Shown one piece after another: positions 30,931 through 43,367 of a DNA stretch of 64,000 nt. The notes below the pieces were generated by a model. It was not told the origin of the DNA. It saw nothing but the letters and a program-made list of their open reading frames with translations, and made no database searches. Each line of letters begins with the position of its first letter. The first letter of the stretch is position 1. Source of the DNA: Pelagibacteraceae bacterium AG-426-E17 (GTDB taxonomy: Bacteria > Pseudomonadota > Alphaproteobacteria > Pelagibacterales > Pelagibacteraceae); NCBI GenBank assembly GCA_003210095.1, contig QCNP01000001.1, positions 604,001 to 668,000 of the forward strand, given 5' to 3'. The position numbers were made by a program, and so were the translations under genes.

Positions 30931-32219
30931 AAAATGTAGTTGTAGTTGGATCCCAGTGGGGTGACGAGGGAAAAGGGAAGATAGTTGATTGGTTGTCCAG
31001 TGAAGCTGATATTGTAGTCAGATTTCAAGGCGGACATAATGCAGGTCATACATTAGTTATAGATGGTATTACTTATAAGTTAAGACTTCTTCCATCGGGT
31101 ATAGTTAGAAAAGACAAAATTTCAATAATCGGAAACGGTGTTGTGGTTGATCCATGGGCCCTGTTAGACGAAATTGAGGAAATCAAATTAAAAGGCGTTC
31201 AAGTTAGCCCAGAAAATCTAATAATATCTGAATCTGCAAATTTAATATTACCTTTTCATAAAGAGATGGATGAAATTAGAGAGGATGCTGCAGGAAAAGC
31301 TAAAATTGGAACTACAAGAAGAGGCATCGGACCTGCCTATGAGGATAAAGTAGGAAGAAGATCTATAAGAGTTATGGATTTAATCTCTGAGGAAAACTTA
31401 GACCATAGACTTGAGACTGTGTTAATGCATCATAATGCAATAAGAAAAGGTCTAGGTAAGGAAATTTATCAAAAAAACAAATTAAAAAAAGAACTATTAA
31501 AAATTGCTCCAGAAATTTTGAAATACTCAAAACCTGTGTGGAAAAAAATTGATGAGTTTAAAACAAAAAGGAAAAAAATTTTATTTGAGGGTGCTCAAGG
31601 AATTCTTCTCGATGTTGATCATGGCACCTATCCATTTGTTACTTCATCTAATACTGTTGCTTCCTCAGCAGCAACTGGCTCAGGTTGTGGACCAAATTCT
31701 ATAAATTATGTTTTAGGTATAACAAAAGCTTACACAACTAGAGTTGGCGAAGGTCCTTTTCCAACTGAGTTAAAAGATAAAATTGGTGAAGAGCTTGGAA
31801 CTAAAGGTAAAGAGTTCGGAACAGTAACAAGTAGGAAAAGACGTTGTGGTTGGTTTGATGGAGTATTAGTTAGACAAACAATCAAAATATCTGGAATTAA
31901 TGGAATAGCTTTAACAAAGCTAGATGTTTTAGATGATTTAGATCAAGTAAAAATGTGCGTAAGCTACGAGCTGGATGGAAATAAAATTGATTACCTCCCA
32001 GCCGCAGTTGATGATCAGCTAAGGGTTAAACCGATTTATAAAACTTTTGAGGGATGGAAAACATCTACGAAGGGTATAAAAAATTTCAATCATTTACCTG
32101 AAAATGCAAAAAAATATATTAGTGAATTAGAAAAATTTATTGAGACAAAAGTATCAAGTATTTCAACTAGTCCAGAAAGAAATGATACAATTTTAATTGA
32201 AGATCCTTTTAAATATTAA
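30927..32219 (+). CDS. purA: Adenylosuccinate synthetase
   Basis: [49 protein letters not shown]. Confidence 0.98.
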   Translation: MKNVVVVGSQWGDEGKGKIVDWLSSEADIVVRFQGGHNAGHTLVIDGITYKLRLLPSGIVRKDKISIIGNGVVVDPWALLDEIEEIKLKGVQVSPENLIISESANLILPFHKEMDEIREDAAGKAKIGTTRRGIGPAYEDKVGRRSIRVMDLISEENLDHRLETVLMHHNAIRKGLGKEIYQKNKLKKELLKIAPEILKYSKPVWKKIDEFKTKRKKILFEGAQGILLDVDHGTYPFVTSSNTVASSAATGSGCGPNSINYVLGITKAYTTRVGEGPFPTELKDKIGEELGTKGKEFGTVTSRKRRCGWFDGVLVRQTIKISGINGIALTKLDVLDDLDQVKMCVSYELDGNKIDYLPAAVDDQLRVKPIYKTFEGWKTSTKGIKNFNHLPENAKKYISELEKFIETKVSSISTSPERNDTILIEDPFKY

Positions 32220-33106
32220 TTTACTGGCAATAAATTTTTAGAGTTTGCTGAATTAAGCATATGTTTTTGTAATTTTTCAAAAGCCTTATTTTCAATTTGC
32301 CTTATTCTTTCTCTACTAATTTTAAATTTTTTACTTAAGTCCTCTAAGGTTTCAGGATTATCTGTTAAACGTCTCGAGTACAAAATTTTTTTTTCTCTTT
32401 CATTAAGAATTTTTATAGAGTCTTTTAACAAATCTTTTCTTTGGTCCATTTCTTCTTGATGTGCAATTTTTAATTCGTGATCCATTGTTTTATCAACAAC
32501 CCAATCTTGCCATTCGTCTCCATCTTCACCTATTGGCGCATTCAAAGATTGTTCCTTACCAGACAATCTCCTATTCATTGAAACAACTTCGTCTTCACTT
32601 ACATCTAAAGAAGTAGCAATTTTCTTAACATCTTCATCTTTTAAATCTCCTTCATTTTTAGGAGCGATTTGATTTTTTAATTTTTTTAAATTAAAAAATA
32701 ATTTTTTTTGAGCTGTAGTAGTTCCAATTTTAACTAAACTCCAAGATCTTAAAATGTACTCTTGTATAGCAGCTTTTATCCACCACATTGCATATGTTGC
32801 AAGTCTGAAACCTTTTTCAGGTTCGAATTTTTTAACAGCCTGCATTAGACCCACATTACCTTCTGATATTATTTCATTTAGAGGCAAACCATAACCTTTA
32901 TATCCCATTGCAATTTTAGCAACTAATCTTAAGTGACTTGTAACCAATTTTTCTGCAGATTTAACATTACCGGTATTTTTCCAATTTTTTGCCAACATGT
33001 ACTCCTCTTCTGCATCAAGCATAGGAAATTTCTTGATTTGCTCCAAATATAATGACAAACCACCTTCATTGGTTAAAGCTGGATATTTGAATGTAGAACT
33101 GCTCAT
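32216..33106 (-). CDS. rpoH: RNA polymerase sigma-32 factor
   Basis: [87 protein letters not shown]. Confidence 0.96.
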   Translation of the reverse strand: MSSSTFKYPALTNEGGLSLYLEQIKKFPMLDAEEEYMLAKNWKNTGNVKSAEKLVTSHLRLVAKIAMGYKGYGLPLNEIISEGNVGLMQAVKKFEPEKGFRLATYAMWWIKAAIQEYILRSWSLVKIGTTTAQKKLFFNLKKLKNQIAPKNEGDLKDEDVKKIATSLDVSEDEVVSMNRRLSGKEQSLNAPIGEDGDEWQDWVVDKTMDHELKIAHQEEMDQRKDLLKDSIKILNEREKKILYSRRLTDNPETLEDLSKKFKISRERIRQIENKAFEKLQKHMLNSANSKNLLPVN

Positions 33107-33155
33107 TTGTAAGACTTATTTAATTAATTTTTTTAATTTTACAATGTATAAAATT

Positions 33156-34127
33156 TTAAGCATTTCTTAGGTTTTTTAAAATATTTTCAAGTTCATTCGG
33201 TAATTTAGATTTAAAATTCATTCTTTTATTTTTGGTTGGATGAATAAATCCTAAGCTGACAGCATGTAAAAATTGCCTGTCTAAATTCTTAATTTTTTTT
33301 TCCAGATCTTTATTTATATTTTTTATTTTTCTGAATTTTTTCTTATATTTTTGATCACCAACTATATTATTACCTTTGTAGCTCATATGAACTCTTATTT
33401 GATGAGTTCTTCCAGTTTCTAATTTACACTCAACCAAACTAAAAGTGGGAATTGTTTCTTTTTCGAATATTTCAAGCGTTTTATAATTTGTAATCGAATT
33501 TTTCCCTCTCGATAAACTAACTGACATTAATTGTCTATTTTTGGAACTTCTTTTTATTAAAGTTTCTATTTTGCCATTACTAGGTCTAAGTTTTCCCCAA
33601 ACTAAAGTTTGGTATTTTCTCTCTATTGTATGTTCACTGAATTGATTCGATAAATTTTCATGTATAAAATTATTTTTTGCAATTACCACTAACCCCGAAG
33701 TATCTTTATCAATTCTATGAACAATACCTGGTCTTAGCTCACCATTTATATTTGATAATTGTTTTTTATAGTTAATTAATGCATTAACAAGTGTTTTGTC
33801 TTTATTACCTGCGCCTGGATGCATTGAAATGTCAGCTTTTTTATTTAATACAAGTAAATCATTATCTTCATAAATAATATCAATTTTATAATCATATGGC
33901 TTAAGGTTTACTTCTTCAGGCTCAGGAATTATCAAGCTAATTTTATCTTTTATTTTGATTTTTTTAGAAGGGTCATCATTAAGTTTATTATTTATACTTA
34001 AATTTTTTTTAAGTATTAAATTCTTGATTTGAGATCTACTTAGATTTTTTTGATATTTATTTATAAATTTATCTACCCTAAGAATATCATCATTCTTCTC
34101 TACCAATAAATTAATGATTTTTTTCAT
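33156..34127 (-). CDS. rluD: 23S rRNA pseudouridine synthase, RluD family
   Basis: S4 domain, GIVHRIDKDTSGLVVIAKN, ETGRTHQIRVHMSYKGNNIVGD. Confidence 0.93.
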   Translation of the reverse strand: MKKIINLLVEKNDDILRVDKFINKYQKNLSRSQIKNLILKKNLSINNKLNDDPSKKIKIKDKISLIIPEPEEVNLKPYDYKIDIIYEDNDLLVLNKKADISMHPGAGNKDKTLVNALINYKKQLSNINGELRPGIVHRIDKDTSGLVVIAKNNFIHENLSNQFSEHTIERKYQTLVWGKLRPSNGKIETLIKRSSKNRQLMSVSLSRGKNSITNYKTLEIFEKETIPTFSLVECKLETGRTHQIRVHMSYKGNNIVGDQKYKKKFRKIKNINKDLEKKIKNLDRQFLHAVSLGFIHPTKNKRMNFKSKLPNELENILKNLRNA

Positions 34128-34150
34128 AAATTACTATATTAATACCTTAT

Positions 34151-34227
34151 GCGCTCGTAGCTCAACTGGATAGAGCGCCAGATTTCGGCTCTGGAGGTTC
34201 AGGGTTCGACTCCTTGCGAGCGCGCCA
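34151..34227 (+). tRNA. tRNA-Arg (TCG)
   Basis: GCGCTCGTAGCTCAACTGGATAGAGCGCCAGATTTCGGCTCTGGAGGTTCAGGGTTCGACTCCTTGCGAGCGCGCCA; anticodon loop TTTCGGC between CCAGA/TCTGG. Confidence 0.95.
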
Positions 34228-34231
34228 ATAA

Positions 34232-35023
34232 TTATTCACCAATATTAATTAATGTCCCTTTATCACGTGCTTTATTAAAAGAATAGTAAAATAAGGAAAT
34301 TCCTAAAAATAAATAAAAAATGTTTAAATATATTGCAGACATAATATTCGAATAATTTACAATATTATTTACTAGAATTGATCTAGCTTCCTCGAAAATA
34401 TAAACCAAAGGTAATAACTTTGCTACAGTTTGAAAAAATTCAGGCAGTATTTCAATTGGATAATAAATACATCCTAAAGGTGCTAATAAAAAAAGTGATG
34501 ACCATGCAATGTTTTCAAATGCTGGTCCATATCTTAGAAGGCCAGATGAAACAAATAAACCTAATGTGATCCCAAATGCATATAAACTAAAAAATAATAA
34601 AAAAAGAGGCGGTCCAAAATCTAAAATTGATATACCAAACAATGGTGAGGTTATTAATATTGCGGGCACCAATCCTATTAAAGTCCTTAAAAGAGCGGTC
34701 AAGACTAATGATATAATTATTTCACTTATACGAAGAGGTGCAATAAACAAATTTGTAAAATTTCTACTCCAAATCTCCTCTAAAAACAACATGTTGAAAC
34801 TTATGCTCGATCTAAATAAAAAATCGTAAAGAATCGCACAACTCAGTATGACACCAACAGTATTATTGTAGTAATCACTATAAACAGTAAAAAATTTTGA
34901 GATAAAACCCCAAAGAATTATTTGAATTGTGGGCCAATAAATTAAGTCCAAAATTCTTGGTAATGAACTTTTTATTAAAAAAAAGTGTCTTAAAAAAAGT
35001 CCTAAGATTCTACTATAACTCAT
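34232..35023 (-). CDS. ABC-2 type transporter permease
   Basis: 263 aa membrane protein with ABC-2 features, paired with the adjacent ATPase gene. Confidence 0.85.
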   Translation of the reverse strand: MSYSRILGLFLRHFFLIKSSLPRILDLIYWPTIQIILWGFISKFFTVYSDYYNNTVGVILSCAILYDFLFRSSISFNMLFLEEIWSRNFTNLFIAPLRISEIIISLVLTALLRTLIGLVPAILITSPLFGISILDFGPPLFLLFFSLYAFGITLGLFVSSGLLRYGPAFENIAWSSLFLLAPLGCIYYPIEILPEFFQTVAKLLPLVYIFEEARSILVNNIVNYSNIMSAIYLNIFYLFLGISLFYYSFNKARDKGTLINIGE

Positions 35024-35024
35024 T

Positions 35025-35747
35025 TTAAGTTCTATTAAGTTTTAAAAAAACTTCCTCTAAATTTTTTTTACCATGTTTGTTAATAATTTCTGACGGTGTA
35101 CCTCTGTCTATAATTTTTCCATCTTTCATCATTAAAATACTTTTACAAAGTCTTTTCACTTCATCCATATTATGGGAAGCAAGCAAGATTGACATTTTTT
35201 TTTCTGATGAAATTTTTTCTATAAAAGTCCTTACAAAATCTCCCGTTTCTGGGTCTAATGAGGCTGTTGGCTCATCTAATAACAAAATATCTGGATCATT
35301 AACCACTGCTTTAGCAAGACTAACTCTATTTTTTTGACCTGAAGAAAGTTCTCCAGTTTTCTTATCTATGAATTCACCCAGCCTTAATGTTTCTGTAAGA
35401 TAATCAATACGATTTTTTATATCTTTAACAGAATATAATTTGCCATAAACCATTAGATTTTCTTTAACAGTGAGTTTTTTTGGCAATTCAATATATGGAG
35501 AGATAAAATTCATTTTTTTTAAAAGATTTATTCTATTTTTCTCGACGTTAAGGCCATTTATTACAACCTCGCCACTTGTTGGTTTTAATAAGCCTAACAT
35601 CATTCCAATCGTTGTAGTTTTGCCACAACCATTTGGACCTAGTAAGCCGAGTATTTCGCTTCCGTTTATACTAAAACTAATTTTTTTTACAGCTTCAAAA
35701 CTTGAAAAATTTTTAGATAGATTATTTACGCTTACCAAAGTATTCAT
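35025..35747 (-). CDS. ABC transporter ATP-binding protein
   Basis: GLLGPNGCGKTTTIGMMLG Walker A, LSSGQKNRVSLAKAVVNDPDILLLDEPTASLDP. Confidence 0.95.
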   Translation of the reverse strand: MNTLVSVNNLSKNFSSFEAVKKISFSINGSEILGLLGPNGCGKTTTIGMMLGLLKPTSGEVVINGLNVEKNRINLLKKMNFISPYIELPKKLTVKENLMVYGKLYSVKDIKNRIDYLTETLRLGEFIDKKTGELSSGQKNRVSLAKAVVNDPDILLLDEPTASLDPETGDFVRTFIEKISSEKKMSILLASHNMDEVKRLCKSILMMKDGKIIDRGTPSEIINKHGKKNLEEVFLKLNRT

Positions 35748-36680
35748 TTATTTTTTTGAGGAAGCCTTTTGCAGCCTGTCATTTATTGCTAACCCGATCC
35801 CTTTATTTTCTATTTTTTCAACAGCAATTTTTTTATATCCTTTTTTTTTAATTATTCTTAAAACCGAATACAGGTTTCTTGCCGCCTCTTTTAAATTTTT
35901 GTTTTTACTAAGATAATAAAAATTTTTATTACTATTTTTTCTTTTTTTCACTAGTATAAATGCCTCATCTTGACTTGCTTCTTTACAGTTCATTCTTAAC
36001 GGTATACCTGGAGAATAATGTAATCTATTTTGACCCGGTACTTTCATGTAAGTTTTTTTTCTATAAAATAACTTTTTTTTCAATGCTTTACTTAATTTAT
36101 TAATATCTATAGTGCCAACACGAAGAATTTCAGGCCTACCTGTCAAATTTATAATCGTAGACTCTAACCCAATCTTAGAAAGACCTCCTTCAATAATATA
36201 TTTTATTTTTTTACCAAACTCTTCCTTTACATGGTTTTTTGTTACTGGACTCACTCTTGATGAAATATTTGCACTAGGAGCAGCCAATGGATAATTTAAA
36301 ATTTTCAAAAGACTTTTAGCTTTAGGATGTGACGGAAATCTAACAGCGAGTGTTTTTTTGTTATTTGTTACAAATTTTGAAATTTTACTATCCTTTTTTA
36401 ATTTTAAAATAAACGTTAGTGGACCTGGGCAAAATTTATTATAGAGATTGGTAAAATTCTTATTTAAAATACAATCTCTTTTTAACATTTCAAGACTGCT
36501 ATAATGAACTATTAAGGGATTATTTTTTGGCCTTTTTTTTAATTTGAATATTTTTGATGTAGCTTTACTGGAGTAAGCGTTAGCAGCTAGCCCATAAACG
36601 GTTTCTGTTGGCATACCTATACAATTGTGTTTATCGAGGAAATATTTACCTTTTTTAATATTTGAAAGATTATTATTCAT
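35748..36680 (-). CDS. L-threonylcarbamoyladenylate synthase (Sua5/YrdC)
   Basis: GMPTETVYGLAANAYSSKATSKIFKLKKRPKNNPLIVHY, YPLAAPSANISSRVSPVT, C-terminal Sua5 extension. Confidence 0.93.
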   Translation of the reverse strand: MNNNLSNIKKGKYFLDKHNCIGMPTETVYGLAANAYSSKATSKIFKLKKRPKNNPLIVHYSSLEMLKRDCILNKNFTNLYNKFCPGPLTFILKLKKDSKISKFVTNNKKTLAVRFPSHPKAKSLLKILNYPLAAPSANISSRVSPVTKNHVKEEFGKKIKYIIEGGLSKIGLESTIINLTGRPEILRVGTIDINKLSKALKKKLFYRKKTYMKVPGQNRLHYSPGIPLRMNCKEASQDEAFILVKKRKNSNKNFYYLSKNKNLKEAARNLYSVLRIIKKKGYKKIAVEKIENKGIGLAINDRLQKASSKK

Positions 36681-36699
36681 GTAATAATAAAACTAATAT

Positions 36700-36951
36700 A
36701 TGAAAGATAAAAATTTACCAGATGATATTAAAGCAAAGTCATTGGAAGAATTAAGAGAAATTCTCAATAGTTTATTAACTAAAATCGAAACTTCTCCAAA
36801 TTTGGAAAATTCAGCTGAAGATTACCAAAAATTAATTAAAGTAAACAATTTGATAGAAAAAAAATTTCAGTCACTATCAAAAGAAATAAGCAATAATTCA
36901 AAATTAAAAATTGATCAAATTACAAAAAAAAATGCAAAAGAAGTTAAATAA
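36700..36951 (+). CDS. xseB: Exodeoxyribonuclease VII small subunit
   Basis: 83 aa; SLEELREILNSLLTKIE...SAEDYQKLIKVNNLIEKKFQSLSKEI; upstream of ispA-dxs as is usual. Confidence 0.78.
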   Translation: MKDKNLPDDIKAKSLEELREILNSLLTKIETSPNLENSAEDYQKLIKVNNLIEKKFQSLSKEISNNSKLKIDQITKKNAKEVK

Positions 36952-37798
36952 AGTTGCAAGAGATACAAATACTTTCTTAAAAAATTACTTAAAAGATCAA
37001 AAAAAAACAAAATTAATACATCCAATCAAATACGGATTGTTTCCTGGTGGAAAAAAAATAAGGGTAAAGATTTTAGTTGATATTGGAAAGATTTTATCAG
37101 TTCCCTACAAACATTTAATTAGAATTGGAGCTGCAATTGAGTGTATTCATGCATATTCATTAATTCACGATGATTTACCATGTATGGATGATGATGATAT
37201 AAGAAGAGGAAAATTAACAGTTCATAAAAAATATGGAGAGTCCACAGCTGTTTTGGCAGGCAATTCACTTTTAACGATGGCTTTTGAGATAATTAGTGAA
37301 AAAAAATTCTTAATACAAGATAAAAAGAAAAACCAGCTTATTAATATTCTTGCAGCTAGTTCAGGTCATACCGGAATAGCGGGTGGGCAGTTTCTTGATT
37401 TGAGTTTTGAAAGACAGAGAATAGGAAAAAGTAAAATATTAGAAATGCAATTAAATAAAACTGGTAAGTTATTTATGTTCTCAACTTTAGCTCCAGCGAT
37501 TTTGAGTAACAAGAAAAATATGTTCAAAAAATTTTCTAATTTAGGTCTAGAGATAGGCTTATTATTTCAAATAATTGATGATTTATTAGATTTCAAGGGA
37601 AATGCAAAAAAATTAGGCAAAAAAATTCATAAAGATAAAAAAAAAGGTAAAGCAACTTTAATAAGTTTACTCGGTTACAAAAATACTGTTAAGTACTGTA
37701 ATTTTAAAAAAAATAAAATATTTAAAGTTTTAAAAAACTTAAAGAAAAGCAATGATTTAAAAGATACTATTGAATTTATTATTAATAGAGAAAAATGA
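36932..37798 (+). CDS. ispA: Polyprenyl (farnesyl) diphosphate synthase
   Basis: [46 protein letters not shown]. Confidence 0.93.
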   Translation: MQKKLNKVARDTNTFLKNYLKDQKKTKLIHPIKYGLFPGGKKIRVKILVDIGKILSVPYKHLIRIGAAIECIHAYSLIHDDLPCMDDDDIRRGKLTVHKKYGESTAVLAGNSLLTMAFEIISEKKFLIQDKKKNQLINILAASSGHTGIAGGQFLDLSFERQRIGKSKILEMQLNKTGKLFMFSTLAPAILSNKKNMFKKFSNLGLEIGLLFQIIDDLLDFKGNAKKLGKKIHKDKKKGKATLISLLGYKNTVKYCNFKKNKIFKVLKNLKKSNDLKDTIEFIINREK

Positions 37799-39702
37799 AA
37801 AAATATAAGTTTTTAGATAAAGTAGAATTTCCATCTAGTATTAGAAAATTAAAATTAAGTGAACTTAAAATACTTTCTAACGAAGTAAGAGAAGAATTAA
37901 TTGATGCTGTTTCAGTTACGGGAGGTCATTTAGGAGCTGGATTAGGTGTGGTTGAACTCAGCGTTGCTTTACATTATGTTTTTGATACTCCAAATGATAA
38001 ATTGGTTTGGGATGTGGGACACCAATCCTACCCACATAAGATTCTGACGGGTCGTAAAGAAAAAATTAGAACTTTAAGACAAGGAAACGGCTTATCTGGT
38101 TTCACAAAAAGATCAGAGAGCGAATATGATCCTTTTGGTGCAGCTCATAGTTCTACATCTATTTCTGCAGCACTTGGCATAGCAACAGCTAATAAACTAT
38201 CAAAAAAAAATGATAACGTAGTGGCAATAATTGGAGATGGAGCAATTAGTGCCGGCATGGCTTATGAGGCGATGAATAATGCCGGAACTTCAAAAACAAA
38301 AATGATAGTTATTTTAAACGACAATGATATGTCAATTGCAAAACCTGTTGGTGCAATGAGAACATATTTAGCAAAATTATTTACCGGCAAGATGTATTTT
38401 AGCTTCAGGGAAACTGTAAAATTAATTATTTCATCATTTTCTAAAAGATTTAGTAAAAAGGCTGGACAAGCTGAAGATTTCTTTAGAAGTGCTGTTACAG
38501 GAGGTACATTATTTAACTCATTAGGGTTTTATTATGTAGGTCCAATAGATGGTCATGACTTAGACACCCTGGTTTCAGTTTTAAAAAATGCGAAAAACAG
38601 TAATTTTAATGGACCTATAATGATACATATTAAAACTGAAAAAGGGAAAGGATATCAATTTGCAGAGAAGTCAAATGATAAGTTTCATGGAGTTTCAAAA
38701 TTTGATGTGAAAACAGGAGTTCAGCAAAAGTCAAAAGCAACTGTACCGTCTTATACTAAAGTTTTCGCTGACACACTAATTAGACATGCTGAGAGAGATA
38801 GTAAAATAATTGGAGTTACAGCTGCTATGCCATCTGGTACTGGGATGGATTTATTTGGAAAAAAATTTCCTGATAGAATGTACGATGTTGGAATAGCTGA
38901 ACAGCACGCAGTCACATTTTCTGGGGGATTAGCAACAGAGGGATACAAACCTTATGCTGCTATATACTCTACTTTTTTACAAAGGGCTTATGATCAAGTT
39001 GTGCATGATATCGCAATACAAAACTTACCAGTTAGATTTGCAATTGATAGAGCTGGATTAGTTGGAGCTGACGGACCAACACACGCAGGCTCATTTGATA
39101 TTACATTTTTATCTACATTGCCAAATTTTGTTGTGATGGCAGCTAGTGATGAATCGGAGTTAGTTAAGATGATTAACACTTCAGTAGATATAAATGACAG
39201 ACCAAGTGCCTTTAGATACCCAAGAGGTACAGGGTTTGGAATTACGCTTCCAGACATAAGTGAAAAAATTGAAATTGGAAAAGGCAGAATAATTCAAGAG
39301 GGAAAAAAAATAGCTTTAATTAATTTTGGAGCACGATTAAATGAATGCAAAATTGCAGCACAAAATTTGGAGAAAAAAGGCTTAAGCATAACTATTATAG
39401 ATGCAAGATTTTGTAAGCCACTTGATGAAAATTTAATGTGGCAAGTTGCCAGAAATCACGAAATATTAATTTCGATTGAAGAGGGCTCGATAGGTGGATT
39501 TGGCGCTCACTTGAGTAAGTTTTTATCCGATAAATCTTTATTAGAAAAAATAAAATTCAGATCTATGATTTTACCTGATAGATTTATAGAGCATAATGAT
39601 CCAAAAAAAATGTATGAAGAGGCTGGTTTAGATAGCCAGGCAATAGAAAATAAAATTTACGAAATAATCGACTCTAAAATTCTAGCTCAAAAGCAGAATT
39701 AG
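37795..39702 (+). CDS. dxs: 1-deoxy-D-xylulose-5-phosphate synthase
   Basis: [58 protein letters not shown]. Confidence 0.97.
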   Translation: MKKYKFLDKVEFPSSIRKLKLSELKILSNEVREELIDAVSVTGGHLGAGLGVVELSVALHYVFDTPNDKLVWDVGHQSYPHKILTGRKEKIRTLRQGNGLSGFTKRSESEYDPFGAAHSSTSISAALGIATANKLSKKNDNVVAIIGDGAISAGMAYEAMNNAGTSKTKMIVILNDNDMSIAKPVGAMRTYLAKLFTGKMYFSFRETVKLIISSFSKRFSKKAGQAEDFFRSAVTGGTLFNSLGFYYVGPIDGHDLDTLVSVLKNAKNSNFNGPIMIHIKTEKGKGYQFAEKSNDKFHGVSKFDVKTGVQQKSKATVPSYTKVFADTLIRHAERDSKIIGVTAAMPSGTGMDLFGKKFPDRMYDVGIAEQHAVTFSGGLATEGYKPYAAIYSTFLQRAYDQVVHDIAIQNLPVRFAIDRAGLVGADGPTHAGSFDITFLSTLPNFVVMAASDESELVKMINTSVDINDRPSAFRYPRGTGFGITLPDISEKIEIGKGRIIQEGKKIALINFGARLNECKIAAQNLEKKGLSITIIDARFCKPLDENLMWQVARNHEILISIEEGSIGGFGAHLSKFLSDKSLLEKIKFRSMILPDRFIEHNDPKKMYEEAGLDSQAIENKIYEIIDSKILAQKQN

Positions 39703-40784
39703 TTACCGCACTGAGCTTTATTCATTAAATAATGATCGAGTAATACGCAATGCATCATTGCTTCACCTATAGGGACTGCTCTTATTCCAACACATGGGTC
39801 GTGACGACCTTTAACTGATATAGATGTATTTTTTCCGAATTTATCAATTGTTTTTCTTGTGGACAAAATTGATGAAGTTGGTTTTACAGCAAATGATACT
39901 ATTATTTCTTGTCCACTAGATATACCTCCAAGTATACCCCCTGCTTTATTTGATCTAAATTTTATATTTTTTCCTTTTGAAATAATCTCGTCAGAATTTT
40001 CCTCACCAGTTAATTGAGCTGAATTCATACCAGATCCAATATTTACTCCTTTAACTGCATTAATACTCATCATTGCTGAGGCTAAATCCATATCAAGCTT
40101 TGCATAGATAGGTGCTCCAAGTCCAATCGGTACTCCACTTGCTCTAACTTCTATAATCGCACCACAAGATGAACCTGATTTTCTTATAGCTAACAAATAT
40201 TTTTCCCACAACTTTATAATTTTTTTATCAGGACAAAAAAATGGATTTTTCCCTATTTCCTTATCATTCCATCTGGTTACATCACAACCTAATATTCCAA
40301 GCTGGGTAACCGCTCCTATGACTTTATATTTTTTCCCTATTTTTTTTTCTAAAACTTTTTTTGCTATGGCTCCAGCGGCTACTCTAGATGCAGTCTCTCT
40401 TGCTGACTGTCTGCCACCTCCCCGGTAATCTCTAATCCCGTATTTTTTGAAATACGTAAAATCTGCATGACCAGGTCTAAATTTATTTTTTATGGTTTCG
40501 TAGTCTCTTGACCTCATATCCTTGTTATAAATAATTAGTGATATTGGGGTCCCTGTCGTTTTTCCTTCAAAAACTCCTGACAATATTTCAACTTTATCGT
40601 CTTCTTTTCTTTGCGTGGTAAACTTTGATTGCCCTGGTTTTCTTTTATTTAGTTCTTTTTGAATATCTTCCTGCTTTAAAGCTACATTTGGTGGACAACC
40701 ATCAACAACACATCCTATAGCTGGTCCGTGTGACTCTCCCCATGTAGTAAAACGAAAAAACTTTCCAAAAGTATTAAATGACAT
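39699..40784 (-). CDS. aroC: Chorismate synthase
   Basis: [66 protein letters not shown]. Confidence 0.98.
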   Translation of the reverse strand: MSFNTFGKFFRFTTWGESHGPAIGCVVDGCPPNVALKQEDIQKELNKRKPGQSKFTTQRKEDDKVEILSGVFEGKTTGTPISLIIYNKDMRSRDYETIKNKFRPGHADFTYFKKYGIRDYRGGGRQSARETASRVAAGAIAKKVLEKKIGKKYKVIGAVTQLGILGCDVTRWNDKEIGKNPFFCPDKKIIKLWEKYLLAIRKSGSSCGAIIEVRASGVPIGLGAPIYAKLDMDLASAMMSINAVKGVNIGSGMNSAQLTGEENSDEIISKGKNIKFRSNKAGGILGGISSGQEIIVSFAVKPTSSILSTRKTIDKFGKNTSISVKGRHDPCVGIRAVPIGEAMMHCVLLDHYLMNKAQCGN

Positions 40785-40816
40785 TATTGTATTATATAAA
40801 TTATTTTGTTTAAATT

Positions 40817-41440
40817 ATGAATCAAAAAAACTCTCTTGGACTAGATATTTGCTTTAAGGATGAGGATAATCCTTTTAAATTATTTGAAGAATGGTTTGAT
40901 TTGGCCAAAGAAAAAGAGCCAAATGACCCAAATGCCTTAGCATTAGCAACTTCTGATAAAGAGGGAAATCCTAATGTACGAATGGTTTTATTGAAAGGCT
41001 TCAGCGAGAAAGGTTTTGTGTTTTATACAAATTTAAACAGTCCAAAAAGCAAAGCTTTGTTGGAGAATCCTAAAGCTTCTATGTGCTTTCATTGGAAAAG
41101 TTTATTAAGACAAATAAGAATTTCTGGAACAATAGAGAATGTTTCAGATAAAGAAGCTGACGATTATTATAATTCAAGAAAATATGGAAGTAGAATAGGA
41201 GCCTGGGCATCAAAACAAAGTACAACTTTAAAAAATAGAGAGGAGCTAATATCATCTATAGAAAAATACAAAAAAAAATACCCAGAAACAAATGAAGTAC
41301 CAAGACCTGAATATTGGTCAGGATGGAGATTAATTCCAAATGAAATAGAATTTTGGTTAGACGGTGAAAATAGAATTCATGAGAGGTTAAAATACAAATT
41401 TGAGCAAAATAGATGGGATAAGTTTTTACTTAGTCCCTAA
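40817..41440 (+). CDS. pdxH: Pyridoxamine 5'-phosphate oxidase
   Basis: PNVRMVLLKGFSEKGFVFYTNLNSPKSKALLENPKASMCFHWKSLLRQIRISG, SGWRLIPNEIEFWLDGENRIHER. Confidence 0.96.
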   Translation: MNQKNSLGLDICFKDEDNPFKLFEEWFDLAKEKEPNDPNALALATSDKEGNPNVRMVLLKGFSEKGFVFYTNLNSPKSKALLENPKASMCFHWKSLLRQIRISGTIENVSDKEADDYYNSRKYGSRIGAWASKQSTTLKNREELISSIEKYKKKYPETNEVPRPEYWSGWRLIPNEIEFWLDGENRIHERLKYKFEQNRWDKFLLSP

Positions 41441-42450
41441 AAAGATCTTTCGATACTGAAAGACGTTAACTTTTTTAGAATATTCTTTTCTTCACAATCT
41501 TTAATAACATTTAAAGAATTTGATGCTAGAGAAATAAAATAATCTGCTTTCTGGTAACACTCTGATATCACATTATATTTTGTTATCAGATCTAATACAA
41601 ACTTAAATTCATTTTCATTACGATGTTCTTTTGTGAACAATTTTTTTAATTTTATTCTTTCATCTGTATCACATTTTTGGTTTAATATGATTACAGGAAG
41701 CGTAATTTTACCCTCAAAAAAATCATTTCCAATTTTTTTTCCAAATTTTTGTATTTGAGAATTGTAATCTAAAGTATCATCTGCAATTTGAAATGTTATA
41801 CCTAAATTTTTACCATACGAGTCTAGTGCATCCTTAATTTTTTCCTCTTGCTGACCAAGTATTGCGCCAACTCTGCTAGAGGCTGAAAATAAGGAAGCTG
41901 TTTTAGATGTTATTATTTTTAAATATGTTTCTTCTATAATATCTAACTCAGACTTATGTTGTAATTGCAATACTTCACCTTGTGCAATTTGAGCAGAAGT
42001 TGATGATAATAATTTTAAAACTTCAATATTCCCATCTTCCACCATCATTTCAAAACATCTACTTAAAAGATAATCTCCGACAAGAATTGAAGCGTTGTTT
42101 CCCCAAATTGATCTAGGAGTTCTTTTTCCTCTTCTAATTTCTCCATTATCAAGCACATCATCGTGCATTAATGTAGCCGCATGAATTAACTCGACACATG
42201 CAGCAAGATTTACGTCTCTCCCACCTTTTGTATAACCACATAATTTTGCAGATCCTAAAGTTATTAAAGCCCTAAGTCTTTTCCCGCCTGTGCTTAAATT
42301 ATAAGTTGTCATCTTTTCTACCAAAGAGACATCACTTTTTAACTTATTTTTGATCTTATCTTCAACAAGCTCTAATTTATGTTCTACAGAATTTCTCAGA
42401 TCTAAGTAAGCATTATTGATTTTTGTTTTTAGTTGTATTACTGACCCCAT
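41437..42450 (-). CDS. ispB: Octaprenyl/long-chain polyprenyl diphosphate synthase
   Basis: GGKRLRALITLGSAKLCGY, ATLMHDDVLDNGEIRRGKRTPRSIWGN, ITFQIADDTLDY. Confidence 0.92.
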   Translation of the reverse strand: MGSVIQLKTKINNAYLDLRNSVEHKLELVEDKIKNKLKSDVSLVEKMTTYNLSTGGKRLRALITLGSAKLCGYTKGGRDVNLAACVELIHAATLMHDDVLDNGEIRRGKRTPRSIWGNNASILVGDYLLSRCFEMMVEDGNIEVLKLLSSTSAQIAQGEVLQLQHKSELDIIEETYLKIITSKTASLFSASSRVGAILGQQEEKIKDALDSYGKNLGITFQIADDTLDYNSQIQKFGKKIGNDFFEGKITLPVIILNQKCDTDERIKLKKLFTKEHRNENEFKFVLDLITKYNVISECYQKADYFISLASNSLNVIKDCEEKNILKKLTSFSIERSF

Positions 42451-42560
42451 AAACTTAAGTTAATATAATTGAGTATTAATCATACTTATCAATTGACGCA
42501 CCCTAAACTTCAACTATAAGTAGACTTTATATTATTAAAAAAATTTTATAAGCATTATCT

Positions 42561-43367
42561 ATGTTCTCATTTTTCAAAAAAAAAAAAATCATTCCTCATA
42601 TAAGATTAACTGGCGTCATAGGAAGTGTAGGAAAATTTAAACAAGGAATTGATTTTAATGGCCAAGAGGAAATTATTAAAAAAGCTTTCGCGATAAAAAA
42701 ATCACCTGCAGTTGCTATATCGATCAATTCACCTGGAGGATCGCCAGTGCAATCCCATTTAATTTATAGTTTCATTCGTAGACTTGCTAAAAAAGAAAAA
42801 AAGAAAGTTATTGTTTTTGCTGAGGATGTTGCTGCATCAGGAGGCTATCTTATAGCCTGTGCTGGTGACGAAATATATGCTAATTCAAGTTCTATAATTG
42901 GATCTATAGGAGTTATTTATTCATCATTCGGATTTAAGGATTTAATTCAAAAAATTGGTGTACAAAGAAGAGTTTATACAGCTGGAAAGAATAAAAGTAC
43001 TTTAGATCCATTTATGGAAGAAAAAAAAGAGGATATTGATAGACTTAAAAACATTCAATTGGATCTTCATAAAGATTTTATAAATGTTGTAGAAACTAGC
43101 AGAGGGTCAAAACTAAAAAAAGATTTGGGAATAGAATTATTTTCTGGTGAGTTCTGGTCTGGTAGTAAATCAAAAGAGCTGGGATTAATTGATGGAATAG
43201 GTGATGCAAACCATATATTAAAAGAAATTTATGGTGAAGACGTTGTAATTAAAAAATTTGAGAAGAGCAAAGGATGGCTTGCTAAAAGATTATCATCAGA
43301 AAGTTATATTGATAATTTGTCAAATATAATCGAAGAAAAATCTATTTGGCAAAGGTATGGCTTCTAA
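42561..43367 (+). CDS. S49 family (SppA/SohB-like) signal peptide peptidase
   Basis: [58 protein letters not shown]. Confidence 0.92.
   Translation: MFSFFKKKKIIPHIRLTGVIGSVGKFKQGIDFNGQEEIIKKAFAIKKSPAVAISINSPGGSPVQSHLIYSFIRRLAKKEKKKVIVFAEDVAASGGYLIACAGDEIYANSSSIIGSIGVIYSSFGFKDLIQKIGVQRRVYTAGKNKSTLDPFMEEKKEDIDRLKNIQLDLHKDFINVVETSRGSKLKKDLGIELFSGEFWSGSKSKELGLIDGIGDANHILKEIYGEDVVIKKFEKSKGWLAKRLSSESYIDNLSNIIEEKSIWQRYGF

Noticed and set aside
34151-35023. tRNA-Arg as an attachment site for a genomic island
   Set aside because: No integrase and no repeat of the tRNA 3' end seen nearby; the adjacent genes are an ordinary ABC exporter and sua5.
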